From positions 325,001 through 389,000 of the forward strand of contig NZ_CP011102.1 in NCBI RefSeq assembly GCF_003534205.1: a stretch of 64,000 bases of DNA. The letters run 5' to 3'. The DNA is from Listeria weihenstephanensis (GTDB lineage: Bacteria > Bacillota > Bacilli > Lactobacillales > Listeriaceae). The notes beneath the pieces are model-generated. The model was not told where the DNA came from. It searched no databases and worked only from the letters and a program-made list of their open reading frames with translations. This document shows, one piece after another, positions 40,072 through 49,288 of the stretch (position 1 is the stretch's first letter; every line of letters starts with the position of its first letter). The translations under genes and the position numbers were made by a program.

Positions 40072-40485
40072 ATGCCTACAATTAATCAATTAGTTCGCAA
40101 ACCGCGTCAATCTAAAACTAAGAAATCAGACTCTCCAGCACTTAACAAAGGCCTAAATACTTTCAGAAGATCATTAACTGACGTATCATCTCCACAGAAA
40201 CGTGGTGTATGTACTCGTGTTGGTACAATGACTCCGAAGAAACCTAACTCGGCGCTTCGTAAATACGCTCGTGTACGTTTGACTAACGGACTTGAAGTAA
40301 CTGCTTATATCCCAGGTATCGGACATAACTTACAAGAACATAGTGTTGTACTTATTCGTGGTGGACGTGTTAAAGATTTACCGGGGGTACGTTACCATAT
40401 CGTACGTGGTGCTCTAGATACAGCTGGTGTTGAAAATAGAGGACAAAGCCGTTCTAAATACGGAACTAAAAAACCTAAAAAATAA
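40072..40485 (+). CDS. rpsL: 30S ribosomal protein S12
   Basis: 137 residues, the typical Gram-positive length. Decoding-centre protein. The streptomycin-relevant segments [11 protein letters not shown] and [11 protein letters not shown] are wild type. The start at 40072 follows GGAAGGAGG; an upstream in-frame ATG (40036) is in the leader. A B-type repeat separates it from rpsG. Confidence 0.98.
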   Translation: MPTINQLVRKPRQSKTKKSDSPALNKGLNTFRRSLTDVSSPQKRGVCTRVGTMTPKKPNSALRKYARVRLTNGLEVTAYIPGIGHNLQEHSVVLIRGGRVKDLPGVRYHIVRGALDTAGVENRGQSRSKYGTKKPKK

Positions 40486-40544
40486 TAAAAACTTTAGCAA
40501 GAATGCTGAAAAATAGTCATTATCGTGATTTATCGCCAAACCCA

Positions 40545-40661
40545 GTGTGTTGACAAATGCTTAGTTTCTAGGCAAAGTCGAGCACGGAAGCGGAGCGTAC
40601 TAGTGTACGTGAGCATCGGAGCGGAGATTTTAACGACGAAAATGAGCGTTTGTCAGCACAC
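40545..40661 (+). repeat. B-type inverted-repeat element (copy B1) between rpsL and rpsG
   Basis: Ends GTGTGTTGACAAATGCTTAG and GAGCGTTTGTCAGCACAC pair with each other. The core is GGAAGCGGAG, hairpin CGTAC-TAGT-GTACG (40596-40609), TGAGCATCGGAGCGGAG, which resembles the core of the A-type elements. Confidence 0.8.
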
Positions 40662-40697
40662 GAATAAAAATCTTACTCTTTGAAAGGAGGATATCCA

Positions 40698-41168
40698 ATG
40701 CCTCGTAAAGGTCCTGTTGTTAAACGTGACGTATTACCAGATCCAATGTACAATTCGAAATTGGTAACACGTCTAATCAATAAACTAATGATTGATGGTA
40801 AACGCGGAAAAGCGCAAACTATCATTTATTCAGCTTTCGATATCATCGCACAAGAAAGTGGAAAAGATCCTATGGAAGTGTTTGACGAAGCAATCAAGAA
40901 CATCATGCCAGTTCTTGAAGTAAAAGCTCGCCGTGTTGGTGGAGCTAACTATCAAGTTCCGATTGAAGTTCGTCCTGACCGTCGTTCAACGCTAGGTCTA
41001 CGTTGGTTAGTTAACTATTCACGTCTTCGTGGAGAAAAAACCATGGTAGAACGTCTTGCACACGAAATTCTTGATGCATCTAACAATGCCGGAGCTTCCG
41101 TTAAGAAACGTGAAGATACGCATAAAATGGCAGATGCAAACAGAGCATTCGCTCACTATCGCTGGTAA
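40698..41168 (+). CDS. rpsG: 30S ribosomal protein S7
   Basis: 156 residues. Primary 16S-binding protein at the 3' domain and usual regulator of the str operon. [16 protein letters not shown] start and the conserved [14 protein letters not shown] loop are present. The start at 40698 follows AAAGGAGG. The gap to rpsL is 212 bases, mostly filled by the B1 repeat. Confidence 0.98.
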   Translation: MPRKGPVVKRDVLPDPMYNSKLVTRLINKLMIDGKRGKAQTIIYSAFDIIAQESGKDPMEVFDEAIKNIMPVLEVKARRVGGANYQVPIEVRPDRRSTLGLRWLVNYSRLRGEKTMVERLAHEILDASNNAGASVKKREDTHKMADANRAFAHYRW

Positions 41169-41243
41169 GATCTATCTTATCCGCGCGACTAGGTCAACGC
41201 TTGTTGCCTAACTAAATCGTTAATAATGGAAGGAGAAATACCC

Positions 41244-43334
41244 ATGGCTAGAGAGTTCTCCTTAGAAAAGACGCGTAATATTGGTATTATGGCTCATATT
41301 GATGCTGGTAAAACCACTACTACTGAGCGTATCCTTTTCTATACAGGGCGTATTCATAAAATTGGTGAAACACATGAAGGTGCATCACAAATGGACTGGA
41401 TGGAACAAGAACAAGAACGTGGTATTACGATCACATCCGCTGCGACAACTGCGCAATGGAAAGGTCACCGCGTAAACATTATCGATACACCAGGACACGT
41501 AGATTTCACTGTTGAAGTTGAACGTTCCCTTCGTGTACTTGATGGTGCTGTTGCCGTTCTAGATGCACAATCAGGTGTTGAACCACAAACCGAAACAGTT
41601 TGGCGCCAAGCAACTACTTACGGGGTTCCTCGTGTAGTATTTGTAAACAAAATGGATAAAATCGGTGCTGACTTCTTGTATTCTGTAGGTACATTACATG
41701 ACCGTCTAGATGCAAATGCACACCCAATCCAATTACCAATCGGTGCGGAAGACACGTTTGAAGGTATCATTGACCTTGTGGAAATGAACGCTTTATACTA
41801 CGTTGATGACGTAGGTAGCGATCCTGAAATTCGTGAAATCCCAGCTGACTTAAAAGAGCTTGCCGATGAATATCGTGCGAAGCTTGTTGAAGCGGTAGCT
41901 GACTTAGATGAAGATCTAATGATGAAATATCTTGAAGGTGAAGAGCCTACAAAAGAAGAATTGAAAGCTGGTATCCGTAAAGGAACACTTGCTGTTGAAT
42001 TCTACCCTGTTGTATGTGGTACAGCATTCAAAAACAAAGGTGTTCAACCGATGCTTGATGCAGTACTAGATTACCTTCCAGCGCCAACTGATGTTGCTGC
42101 TATTAAAGGTATTTTACCGGACACAGAAGAAGAAGCGGAACGTCACCCAAGTGATGACGAGCCATTCTCCTCTCTTGCGTTTAAAGTTATGACTGACCCT
42201 TATGTTGGTCGTCTTACTTTCTTCCGCGTTTACTCAGGTACTTTGAACTCAGGTTCTTACGTTCAAAACTCATCTAAAGGTAAACGTGAACGTGTTGGAC
42301 GTATCCTTCAAATGCACGCAAATCACCGTGAAGAGATTTCGATCGTATATTGTGGTGATATCGCTGCTGCTGTTGGCTTGAAAGACACAACTACTGGGGA
42401 CACGCTATGTGATGAAAAGCAACAAATCATCTTGGAGTCCATGGAATTCCCAGAACCAGTTATCTCGGTTGCTATTGAGCCTAAATCAAAAGCCGATCAA
42501 GATAAAATGGGTCAAGCTCTTGCAAAACTTGCAGAAGAAGATCCAACATTCCGTACAGAGACTGACCAAGAAACTGGTCAAACAATCATCTCTGGTATGG
42601 GTGAGCTTCACTTAGATATCCTTGTTGACCGTATGCGTCGTGAGTTCAAGGTAGAAGCTAACGTGGGAGATCCACAAGTTTCTTATCGTGAAACATTCCG
42701 CCAATCTGCCCAAGTCGAAGGTAAATTCGTTCGTCAATCCGGTGGTCGTGGTCAATATGGTCACGTTTGGATCGAATTTGGTCCTAACGAAGAAGGAAAA
42801 GGCTTTGAATTCGAGAATGCTATTGTCGGTGGTGTTGTTCCGCGTGAATACATCCCAGCAGTTCAAGCAGGTCTTGAAGGCGCACTAGGTAATGGTGTAC
42901 TTGCAGGATTCCCGCTAATCGATATTAAAGCAAAATTATATGACGGATCTTACCATGATGTCGATTCCAATGAAATGGCCTTTAAAGTGGCTGCTTCTAT
43001 GGCTCTTCGTAACGCGGCTAAGAAATGTAATCCTGTCATCTTGGAACCAATGATGAATGTTGAAGTAATTGTACCTGAGGATTACCTTGGAGACATTATG
43101 GGTAACATCACATCTCGTCGTGGTCGTGTAGATGGTATGGAAGCACGCGGTAACGCTCAAGTTGTTCGTGCCTTCGTTCCACTTGCAAACATGTTTGGTT
43201 ACGCTACGTACCTACGTTCAAGTACGCAAGGTCGCGGAGTTTATACTATGCAGTTTGATCACTATGAAGAAGTTCCAAAATCCGTTGGTGAAGAAATTAT
43301 TAAAGCCAACGGCGGAAACAACAAAGAAGACTAG
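41244..43334 (+). CDS. fusA: Elongation factor G
   Basis: 696 residues. Translocation GTPase. G1 motif [14 protein letters not shown]3 DTPGHVDF, G4 NKMDK; the later domains IV-V include [13 protein letters not shown] and [15 protein letters not shown]. The start at 41244 follows GAAGGAG; GTG/ATG codons upstream lie before the SD. It is followed two bases after its stop by the inverted B2 repeat, then by the tuf promoter. Confidence 0.98.
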   Translation: MAREFSLEKTRNIGIMAHIDAGKTTTTERILFYTGRIHKIGETHEGASQMDWMEQEQERGITITSAATTAQWKGHRVNIIDTPGHVDFTVEVERSLRVLDGAVAVLDAQSGVEPQTETVWRQATTYGVPRVVFVNKMDKIGADFLYSVGTLHDRLDANAHPIQLPIGAEDTFEGIIDLVEMNALYYVDDVGSDPEIREIPADLKELADEYRAKLVEAVADLDEDLMMKYLEGEEPTKEELKAGIRKGTLAVEFYPVVCGTAFKNKGVQPMLDAVLDYLPAPTDVAAIKGILPDTEEEAERHPSDDEPFSSLAFKVMTDPYVGRLTFFRVYSGTLNSGSYVQNSSKGKRERVGRILQMHANHREEISIVYCGDIAAAVGLKDTTTGDTLCDEKQQIILESMEFPEPVISVAIEPKSKADQDKMGQALAKLAEEDPTFRTETDQETGQTIISGMGELHLDILVDRMRREFKVEANVGDPQVSYRETFRQSAQVEGKFVRQSGGRGQYGHVWIEFGPNEEGKGFEFENAIVGGVVPREYIPAVQAGLEGALGNGVLAGFPLIDIKAKLYDGSYHDVDSNEMAFKVAASMALRNAAKKCNPVILEPMMNVEVIVPEDYLGDIMGNITSRRGRVDGMEARGNAQVVRAFVPLANMFGYATYLRSSTQGRGVYTMQFDHYEEVPKSVGEEIIKANGGNNKED

Positions 43335-43335
43335 G

Positions 43336-43458
43336 TCAGCGAATCGACAAACGCTCATCTCCGTCGTTAATTCCTGCGTTCCGGTGCTCACGTACCGATG
43401 TACGCTCCGCTCCGGTACTCGAAATTGCTTAGAATCTAAGCATTTGTCGATCCGCTGA
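43336..43458 (-). repeat. B-type inverted-repeat element (copy B2), inverted, after fusA
   Basis: Outer arms TCAGCGAATCGACAAACGCT and AGCATTTGTCGATCCGCTGA are near-perfect inverted repeats. Read on the minus strand, the core is CCGGAGCGGAG, hairpin CGTAC-ATCG-GTACG (43391-43404), TGAGCACCGGAACG, matching copy B1. So two related elements flank rpsG-fusA in opposite orientation. Confidence 0.8.
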
Positions 43459-43515
43459 GGTGTAGCGTTACAGGCAAGTTTTGCGTATGAAGTGAACGAT
43501 TAGCGATTGGATTGA

Positions 43516-43544
43516 TTGCAAACTTTTGTTGTATCCTGTATAAC
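43516..43544 (+). promoter_or_regulatory. Promoter of tuf
   Basis: TTGCAA at 43516-43521, 17-nt spacer, TATAAC at 43539-43544. Confidence 0.65.
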
Positions 43545-43620
43545 TATAGTAACGAGATTCGCGCGGCATTGTCCGCGTGTTATCAATAATTTTTTTAAAC
43601 ATTAAGGAGGAAATATTAAA

Positions 43621-44808
43621 ATGGCTAAAGAAAAATTTGACCGCTCAAAACCCCATGTTAACGTTGGTACTATCGGACACGTCGATCATGGTAAAACTAC
43701 TTTAACAGCTGCAATCACTACAGTATTATCTAAAAAAGGTTTTGCAGAAGCTTCTGCATACGACCAAATCGATGGTGCTCCAGAAGAAAGAGAACGTGGT
43801 ATCACAATCTCTACTGCTCACGTTGAGTATGAAACTGAAAACCGTCACTACGCACACGTAGATTGCCCAGGACATGCCGATTATGTTAAAAACATGATCA
43901 CTGGTGCTGCGCAAATGGATGGTGGTATCTTAGTAGTATCTGCTGCTGATGGTCCAATGCCACAAACTCGTGAGCATATCTTGCTTTCACGTCAAGTTGG
44001 TGTTCCTTACCTTGTTGTCTTCATGAACAAATGTGACATGGTAGATGACGAAGAATTACTAGAATTAGTTGAAATGGAAATCCGTGATCTATTAACTGAA
44101 TACGAATTCCCTGGCGACGATATTCCAGTAATCAAAGGTTCTGCTCTTAAAGCTCTTCAAGGTGAGCCAGAATGGGAAGAAAAAGTTAACGAACTTATGG
44201 ACGCTGTGGATAGCTATATCCCAACTCCAACTCGTGACACTGACAAACCATTCATGATGCCAGTTGAGGATGTATTCTCAATCACTGGTCGTGGAACTGT
44301 TGCTACAGGTCGTGTTGAACGTGGACAAGTTAAAGTCGGTGACGAAGTTGAAGTTATCGGTCTTGTTGAAGAAACTAAGAAAATCGTTGTAACTGGAGTA
44401 GAAATGTTCCGTAAGTTACTTGATTACGCTGAAGCAGGCGACAACATTGGCGCACTTTTACGTGGTGTAGCTCGTGAAGATATCCAACGTGGCCAAGTAC
44501 TAGCTAAGCCAGGTTCGATCACTCCACATACTACATTCAAAGCTGAAACGTATGTTTTATCAAAAGAAGAAGGTGGACGTCACACTCCATTCTTCAACAA
44601 CTACCGTCCACAATTCTATTTCCGTACTACTGACGTAACAGGTATTGTTATGCTTCCAGAAGGTACTGAAATGGTTATGCCTGGCGATAACGTTGAGGTT
44701 TCTGTTGAACTAATCGCACCAGTTGCGATTGAAGAAGGTACTAAATTCTCTATCCGTGAGGGTGGACGTACTGTAGGCGCTGGAGTAGTAGCGACTATCT
44801 CTAAATAA
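43621..44808 (+). CDS. tuf: Elongation factor Tu
   Basis: 395 residues. Delivers aminoacyl-tRNA to the ribosome. G1 [11 protein letters not shown]3 DCPGHADY, G4 NKCDMVDD; domain 3 ends with [17 protein letters not shown]. The start follows AAGGAGG. Strong codon optimisation as expected. It has its own promoter, so tuf can be expressed apart from fusA, and it ends at a strong terminator facing the EET genes. Confidence 0.98.
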   Translation: MAKEKFDRSKPHVNVGTIGHVDHGKTTLTAAITTVLSKKGFAEASAYDQIDGAPEERERGITISTAHVEYETENRHYAHVDCPGHADYVKNMITGAAQMDGGILVVSAADGPMPQTREHILLSRQVGVPYLVVFMNKCDMVDDEELLELVEMEIRDLLTEYEFPGDDIPVIKGSALKALQGEPEWEEKVNELMDAVDSYIPTPTRDTDKPFMMPVEDVFSITGRGTVATGRVERGQVKVGDEVEVIGLVEETKKIVVTGVEMFRKLLDYAEAGDNIGALLRGVAREDIQRGQVLAKPGSITPHTTFKAETYVLSKEEGGRHTPFFNNYRPQFYFRTTDVTGIVMLPEGTEMVMPGDNVEVSVELIAPVAIEEGTKFSIREGGRTVGAGVVATISK

Positions 44809-44817
44809 TTTCAACTT

Positions 44818-44857
44818 AAAAATCCGAACTCCTTTTTGGGGGTTCGGATTTTTTTCG
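44818..44857 (+). terminator. Terminator after tuf
   Basis: Stem AAATCCGAACTCC / GGGGTTCGGATTT (one G-U pair) with a short T/G loop, then T-run. Confidence 0.9.
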
Positions 44858-44868
44858 TTCTAAATTAG

Positions 44869-44912
44869 AAAAAGAAACATGTAATCCGTTGAAGGACTAA
44901 ATGTTTCTTTTT
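44869..44912 (-). terminator. Terminator of the minus-strand eetA-eetB-dmkB operon, overlapping the dmkB 3' end
   Basis: Perfect stem AAAAAGAAACAT / ATGTTTCTTTTT with a 20-nt loop. The arm at 44901-44912 encodes the last dmkB codons (KRNI), so the hairpin starts inside the gene. On the minus strand it is followed by a T-rich tract. Confidence 0.75.
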
Positions 44913-45877
44913 AGAATGGATGAAGTTAGCTCGTACATTTGATCGCGATACGCGCCTTGTGGAAGCTTCTTGATCTCGCGTAACGCCTTTTTAGTATATT
45001 TATCGGCGAGTGCAAAAGCTTGCTCTACGCCATTATATTTCGCTATTAGAGTGAGCAGTTGTTCAAGATCCGCATCTGTCATCTCTAGGCCTTTTTCAAG
45101 TAGTGGCTGGAATTCGGATTGATGTTTTTGCATCGCATAAATGAGCGGCAGTGTGTAGACGCCTTGCTTCACATCGTTTAAAACGGGCTTGCCTAAACCA
45201 TCGTTCGAACTCGTGTAATCCAGAACATCATCGATAATTTGAAAAGCCATTCCGAGATAATGTCCGATATTCCAAGCATTGCGCACTTGAAAACGAGTAG
45301 CTTTACTTTGCGATGCACCAGAAAAAGTACTCAAAGCGAAAAGTTGCGCTGTTTTTCCGGAGATGCGAGATAAATATTGGCGCACGGTCACGTTAATATC
45401 ATAACGCATCCGCATTTGATCCAATTCGCCCATCAAGATTTTTTCGATATTTTTGCTATTAAACTCAATGTTCTCAACAGAATTAGCATGACTCGATAGA
45501 ATTTTAAAACAGATGCAGAAAAGATAATCTCCAGTGTAAACGGCATAATTACGTCCATATTTGGAGTGGATCGTTGGTACCCCGCGTCTTGTCGGCGCAT
45601 CATCCACAACGTCATCATGGATCAGCGTCGCCATATGTAGGACTTCGAGGGCGCCTGCAACTGCAATAGCACGATCGCGATCACGATCAGGGCCGATTTG
45701 CGCTGCAAGTAAAGCATAAGCTGGGCGCAACAGTTTACCGCCAGCATGAATCAAGTCTTTCACATTTTTCTCGACTTGCTTATCTCTGATTTGGATACTT
45801 TTTTCGATAGTTGTGAGTACATCTTTTAAATCGGTTTGCAGATTTGGATAGGCGTCCCACATCGGGTGAAGTTGCAT
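44897..45877 (-). CDS. dmkB: Heptaprenyl diphosphate synthase component II-like polyprenyl synthetase (EET demethylmenaquinone branch)
   Basis: 326 residues. Trans-isoprenyl diphosphate synthase making the polyprenyl tail for the EET quinone. First Asp-rich motif LIHDDVVDDAPTRRG, second IIDDVLDYT, and GGKLLRPAYALLAA near the N-terminus are intact. In L. monocytogenes the gene at this position is dmkB. The stop of eetB lies 18 bases upstream and GAGGATG precedes the ATG, so it is the last gene of eetA-eetB-dmkB. Substrate prenyl length cannot be read from the sequence. Confidence 0.9.
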   Translation of the reverse strand: MQLHPMWDAYPNLQTDLKDVLTTIEKSIQIRDKQVEKNVKDLIHAGGKLLRPAYALLAAQIGPDRDRDRAIAVAGALEVLHMATLIHDDVVDDAPTRRGVPTIHSKYGRNYAVYTGDYLFCICFKILSSHANSVENIEFNSKNIEKILMGELDQMRMRYDINVTVRQYLSRISGKTAQLFALSTFSGASQSKATRFQVRNAWNIGHYLGMAFQIIDDVLDYTSSNDGLGKPVLNDVKQGVYTLPLIYAMQKHQSEFQPLLEKGLEMTDADLEQLLTLIAKYNGVEQAFALADKYTKKALREIKKLPQGAYRDQMYELTSSILKRNI

Positions 45878-45895
45878 AATTCATCCTCATTTCGC

Positions 45896-46432
45896 TTAGT
45901 TTTGAATAGGTTCATTCGTTTTATTAAAAGCACGTAGCGTTTGCACATTTTTAATTAAATAGTTGGCCGCGATACCGACCGCAATCCCTGATAGTATACC
46001 GATAAACGAGAGGACTGGCAAGTAGAGCATGACGTTCCAGCTACCGGCAATCCAGCTTGCGATTACAAGTTGACCGACATTATGAAGAATTCCGCCAGTC
46101 GTGCTGACACCGATAATACTCACGCGTTTTGGCCCGAGTTTCTTCACTAACCACATACCACCAAAACTTAAAATTGCTCCGGCAGCGCTATACATAAATG
46201 TGGAGATTGTCCCGCCGAGCAGTGTCGCTAAAACCAGGCGGATACAAACGATCATAAAAGCATCTTTCGTGGATAGCGTGTACAGGGAAATACAAGTGAT
46301 GATGTTCGCCAAACCAAGTTTAGCACCAGGCGCAAAGGCGAATGGAAAGGGTATCGCGCGCTCGAGTAAACTAATAACAACAGCTTGGGCGGCGAGTAAG
46401 GCAATATATACTAAACGCTTATTTTTAGTCAT
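45896..46432 (-). CDS. eetB: EET membrane protein EetB (Gx transporter / HepS-component-I-like)
   Basis: 178 residues with five or so membrane helices (VYIALLAAQAVVISLLE, AKLGLANIITCISLY, IAVGIAANYLI and others). It belongs to the Gx-transporter family, annotated elsewhere as heptaprenyl diphosphate synthase component I, and is one of the two membrane components thought to carry electrons across the membrane in EET. The start at 46432 (MTKNKRLVYIALL) follows AGGAG with 8-base spacing; the longer frame to 46453 begins before that SD. It lies between eetA and dmkB, all minus strand. Confidence 0.88.
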   Translation of the reverse strand: MTKNKRLVYIALLAAQAVVISLLERAIPFPFAFAPGAKLGLANIITCISLYTLSTKDAFMIVCIRLVLATLLGGTISTFMYSAAGAILSFGGMWLVKKLGPKRVSIIGVSTTGGILHNVGQLVIASWIAGSWNVMLYLPVLSFIGILSGIAVGIAANYLIKNVQTLRAFNKTNEPIQN

Positions 46433-46462
46433 GTACACATCTCCTATTTTCAAAAAATCAGC

Positions 46463-46900
46463 CTAGGATGGAATCACGATACCATCATCAGGTTCTGTTT
46501 CGCCAGTTGTGGACTGGACTTCGATCACGACTTTATGTGGTAAACAAACGATGGTCTCGCCGAGCTTGCTAATAGAACCGACACGTACGCAGACCTGATC
46601 ATTGCAGTTGGCCGCGCTAATCCGAATCTTTTCATCTTTGACTTCGATATCATTGTAATCACCGTCGTCGGCCTTGATTCTAAACGTCTCTTTTCCAGTA
46701 TGACCAGTTAGATCTACGCTTTTATATTCTTTACCATCGACTTTAATAACAGCGACAAGTTTCGTCTCCGAACCAGGTGGGGCTGCAGGTTCTTGCGATT
46801 TTGCATATGTAAAAATAGCTAGAGGCAAAAAAGAAAGTACGGTCAAGAGAATAATAATAATAACATCCCAACGTTTCACCATATGTAGATATTCCTTCAC
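46463..46900 (-). CDS. eetA: EET protein EetA (NusG domain II-containing, membrane-anchored)
   Basis: 145 residues. One N-terminal membrane helix (DVIIIILLTVLSFLPLAIF) and an extracytoplasmic NusG_II domain with three Cys (ANCNDQVCVRVG, ETIVCLPHK). With EetB it is an uncharacterised membrane part of the EET chain. The start is GTG at 46900 after AGAGGGGG; ATG 46882 with GAAGGAA is an alternative. First gene of the minus-strand operon. A TACAAT box on the minus strand at 46934-46939 may be its -10. Confidence 0.88.
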   Translation of the reverse strand: MKEYLHMVKRWDVIIIILLTVLSFLPLAIFTYAKSQEPAAPPGSETKLVAVIKVDGKEYKSVDLTGHTGKETFRIKADDGDYNDIEVKDEKIRISAANCNDQVCVRVGSISKLGETIVCLPHKVVIEVQSTTGETEPDDGIVIPS

Positions 46901-46961
46901 GATTCTTTTCCCCCTCTAACTAGCTTTATTCCCATTGTAATACACTAGCGCAAAAATATAT

Positions 46962-46994
46962 AGCGAAAGGCAGTTTTTTCGGCTGCCTTTCGCT
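46962..46994 (-). terminator. Terminator of ndh2
   Basis: Perfect 12-bp stem AGCGAAAGGCAG / CTGCCTTTCGCT with a 9-nt loop, between the ndh2 stop and the eetA promoter region. On the minus strand it is followed by a T-rich stretch. Confidence 0.8.
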
Positions 46995-47015
46995 ATTTGA
47001 GTCAATCATATGAAA

Positions 47016-48899
47016 TTACTTGTCGTGATAGATGGAACTTTCCTTGCCGTACCACCAGCGCCCGAGATGTTTTTGGAACCAAGGCATAGCCCAATAGTCT
47101 AAACCAAATGTACGTCCAGCGCCATTTAGTAAAGCGATCGAAGCAGGTAACGCCCAGAATTTGTCCCAACCAAGCATAGCGCAAAGGGTGAACATTACTA
47201 GGAAACCAGCGCTTCCGATACTAGCTAACCAAGTGAACAAACCAACCACAAGTGCAAGACCAATAGCAAGTTCTACAAACGGAACGACTTTTTGCATGAA
47301 AAGAGCAACGTCGAGATTTGGCATGATAAGTTTCATGATCCACTCAAACCAACCAGGCATATGCGCGAAAATTGGTGTTGTTACGTTTGTCGCAGCAGCA
47401 CCAGCAGCATCGCCGGCCGCTTGTGACGCACCAGATGTCGCGTCTGTTTGCAACCACTCGAATGGCATTTTTGAAGTTGTTGCAGTTAACCATGAATCAG
47501 GTCCAAGCCCTTGGAATAACGGTTTGAGATTTGTCAGGCTAACTTTATCCCACGTGGTCTCACCGTAAATTTTAGAAAGAGCTTCGTCAACCCAGAACCA
47601 ACCCACATAAATACGTAGGGGCAATGTCCAAAGAACGTTACCATAACGTGATGTCCAACCGCGGAAAATATTACGGTTGTCTTTAATGTGGAAGAATTCA
47701 TGAGAAATGTATTGCGTCATGTAATAACCGCTACGGATACCGAAGAAGTAATACAAGTTAACCATATGTTTCATGAAAATAGCGAACCAACCGTGTAAGC
47801 GAAGACCGCCTAAGTTAGCGACACCGTATTTAGAACCGATGGAAACCATAACGCCGTGATATTTCCCCTTATAAGCTTCTTTTTCAGTTCCGCTGATTTC
47901 GGAAATGATGCTTTTCGCAGCAGTCATCCCAGTTTGCTCAGCAGCTTCTACGATTTGAGGTGTTGGTTTGCCTTCTTCCTCTTCGTAATAAGCTAAGTCA
48001 CCGATAACATACGTGTTTTCGAATTTTTCAGCTTCCATGTATTCATTAACTTTCAAACGACCAGCGCGCGCAGTTTCCATACCATAATCTTTCGTATCGG
48101 AATTGGCACGAACACCAGCAGTCCAAATTAATGTATGCGTTGGAATTTCTTCGCCAGATTTAAGTACAATGCTTTCCGCTTTAACTTCAACGATTGCTGC
48201 GTTTTTCAGTATTTTAATACCTTTTTTCAGCATGAAGTCTTCCGCTTTTTGAGCATCTTTACGATCTAGCATGTTTAGAATCGTTGGTGCCGCTTCGACA
48301 ACAATCAATTCAATTTCAGAAACATCGACTTTGTTATCTTTCGCAAGACGTGTTTTCCAGTCAAGCAATTCCCCAACCATTTCGATTCCAGTAAAACCAG
48401 AACCACAAATAGCAAAAGTAAGCATGGCTTTGCGTTTTTCTACATCTTGTACTTCCGATGCATCATGAACAATTGTCTCGATATGCTCGCGTAACTTAAC
48501 CGCGTTTTCCCAAGACCAAAGTGTGAAACCATGTTCGCCAACACCAGGTGTTCCGAAATCATTAGGCTCGCCACCCATACCAAGAACGAGGTAATCAAAA
48601 GGATAGCTACCATGTTCTGTTGTAACAGTTTTCGTGTCATGATCAACATGTGTCACGTTATCTGTCACTAATTTCACTTTAGAACGATTAAACAAATGAC
48701 GCAAATCGTACTGTATTGCTGTTGGTTCAACACGTCCCCCAGCTACTTCGTGCAATTCAGTCATCATCGTGTGATAGGAATGTCTATCAATTAACGTGAT
48801 CGTTACCGAATCATCTTTCTTGTACTTTTTCGCTAATTTCTTAGCCGCATGTACACCTGCATATCCCGCCCCTATTATAACAATATTCTTTTCAGGCAT
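47016..48899 (-). CDS. ndh2: Type II NADH dehydrogenase of the EET pathway with C-terminal membrane domain
   Basis: About 627 residues, far longer than the roughly 400 of ordinary NDH-2. The N-terminal flavoprotein part has the FAD Rossmann loop IVIIGAGYAGVHAAKKL, an NADH loop around ICGSGFTGIEMVGEL and a second FAD block NTYVIGDLAYYEEEEG. The C-terminal 200 residues hold about four membrane helices in a DoxX-like arrangement (VELAIGLALVVGLFTWLAS). It oxidises cytosolic NADH and reduces demethylmenaquinone for EET. The start at 48899 (MPEKNIVIIG) lies 12 bases from AAGGAG; the TTG at 48911 directly abuts the SD and is unlikely. Confidence 0.92.
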   Translation of the reverse strand: MPEKNIVIIGAGYAGVHAAKKLAKKYKKDDSVTITLIDRHSYHTMMTELHEVAGGRVEPTAIQYDLRHLFNRSKVKLVTDNVTHVDHDTKTVTTEHGSYPFDYLVLGMGGEPNDFGTPGVGEHGFTLWSWENAVKLREHIETIVHDASEVQDVEKRKAMLTFAICGSGFTGIEMVGELLDWKTRLAKDNKVDVSEIELIVVEAAPTILNMLDRKDAQKAEDFMLKKGIKILKNAAIVEVKAESIVLKSGEEIPTHTLIWTAGVRANSDTKDYGMETARAGRLKVNEYMEAEKFENTYVIGDLAYYEEEEGKPTPQIVEAAEQTGMTAAKSIISEISGTEKEAYKGKYHGVMVSIGSKYGVANLGGLRLHGWFAIFMKHMVNLYYFFGIRSGYYMTQYISHEFFHIKDNRNIFRGWTSRYGNVLWTLPLRIYVGWFWVDEALSKIYGETTWDKVSLTNLKPLFQGLGPDSWLTATTSKMPFEWLQTDATSGASQAAGDAAGAAATNVTTPIFAHMPGWFEWIMKLIMPNLDVALFMQKVVPFVELAIGLALVVGLFTWLASIGSAGFLVMFTLCAMLGWDKFWALPASIALLNGAGRTFGLDYWAMPWFQKHLGRWWYGKESSIYHDK

Positions 48900-49170
48900 A
48901 TGCTTTCTCAACTCCTTGTAAGTATATTCACAAAAATTATAAGTCCTGTACTAAAAATTATAGTAATAACCTAACTCAGTTTAACAGATAGAACAACGAC
49001 TGTCTAGGGTCTTTACCCTCAAAAAACGAGAAACAAACGTAATTTCGAGATGTAACCACTTCTCCCGCAATAAAACCCATTATGAGTGGTAAAATTTTTA
49101 AAAAGAACGAAAAAATAGGGAAGATATCGCTTTCTAAATGGATTACTTTTAAAAACATGCATACTGTGTG
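48900..49170. other. Divergent ndh2-pplA intergenic region
   Basis: AT-rich, no gene seen. On the minus strand TATAAT boxes at 48936-48941 and near 48957 are candidate ndh2 promoter elements without clear -35 boxes. The rest shows no recognisable feature. Confidence 0.5.
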
Positions 49171-49199
49171 TAGACAATTTGGTACAATAATGGTATCAT
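49171..49199 (+). promoter_or_regulatory. Promoter of pplA
   Basis: TAGACA at 49171-49176, 17-nt spacer, TATCAT at 49194-49199; 89 bases of 5' UTR follow. Confidence 0.6.
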
Positions 49200-49232
49200 T
49201 TGAAGTGAATTAAGGTGAGCTTGTGTTTTGAA

Positions 49233-49256
49233 TGAGAACGAATGTTCACATTCTCA
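49233..49256 (+). promoter_or_regulatory. Possible operator-like inverted repeat in the pplA 5' UTR
   Basis: TGAGAA-N12-TTCTCA with further partial symmetry (GAACGAATGTTC inside). It lies about 34 bases downstream of the -10 box. No regulator can be named. Confidence 0.3.
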
Positions 49257-49288
49257 CAAGTAATATTTTAAAAGGTGGGAGCAAAATT

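Noticed and set aside
15695-43458. Interpretation of the inverted-repeat elements as a CRISPR array or as a transposon with its own transposase
   Set aside because: Copies are dispersed and contain inner structure instead of regular spacers; no transposase or cas gene is present in the window.
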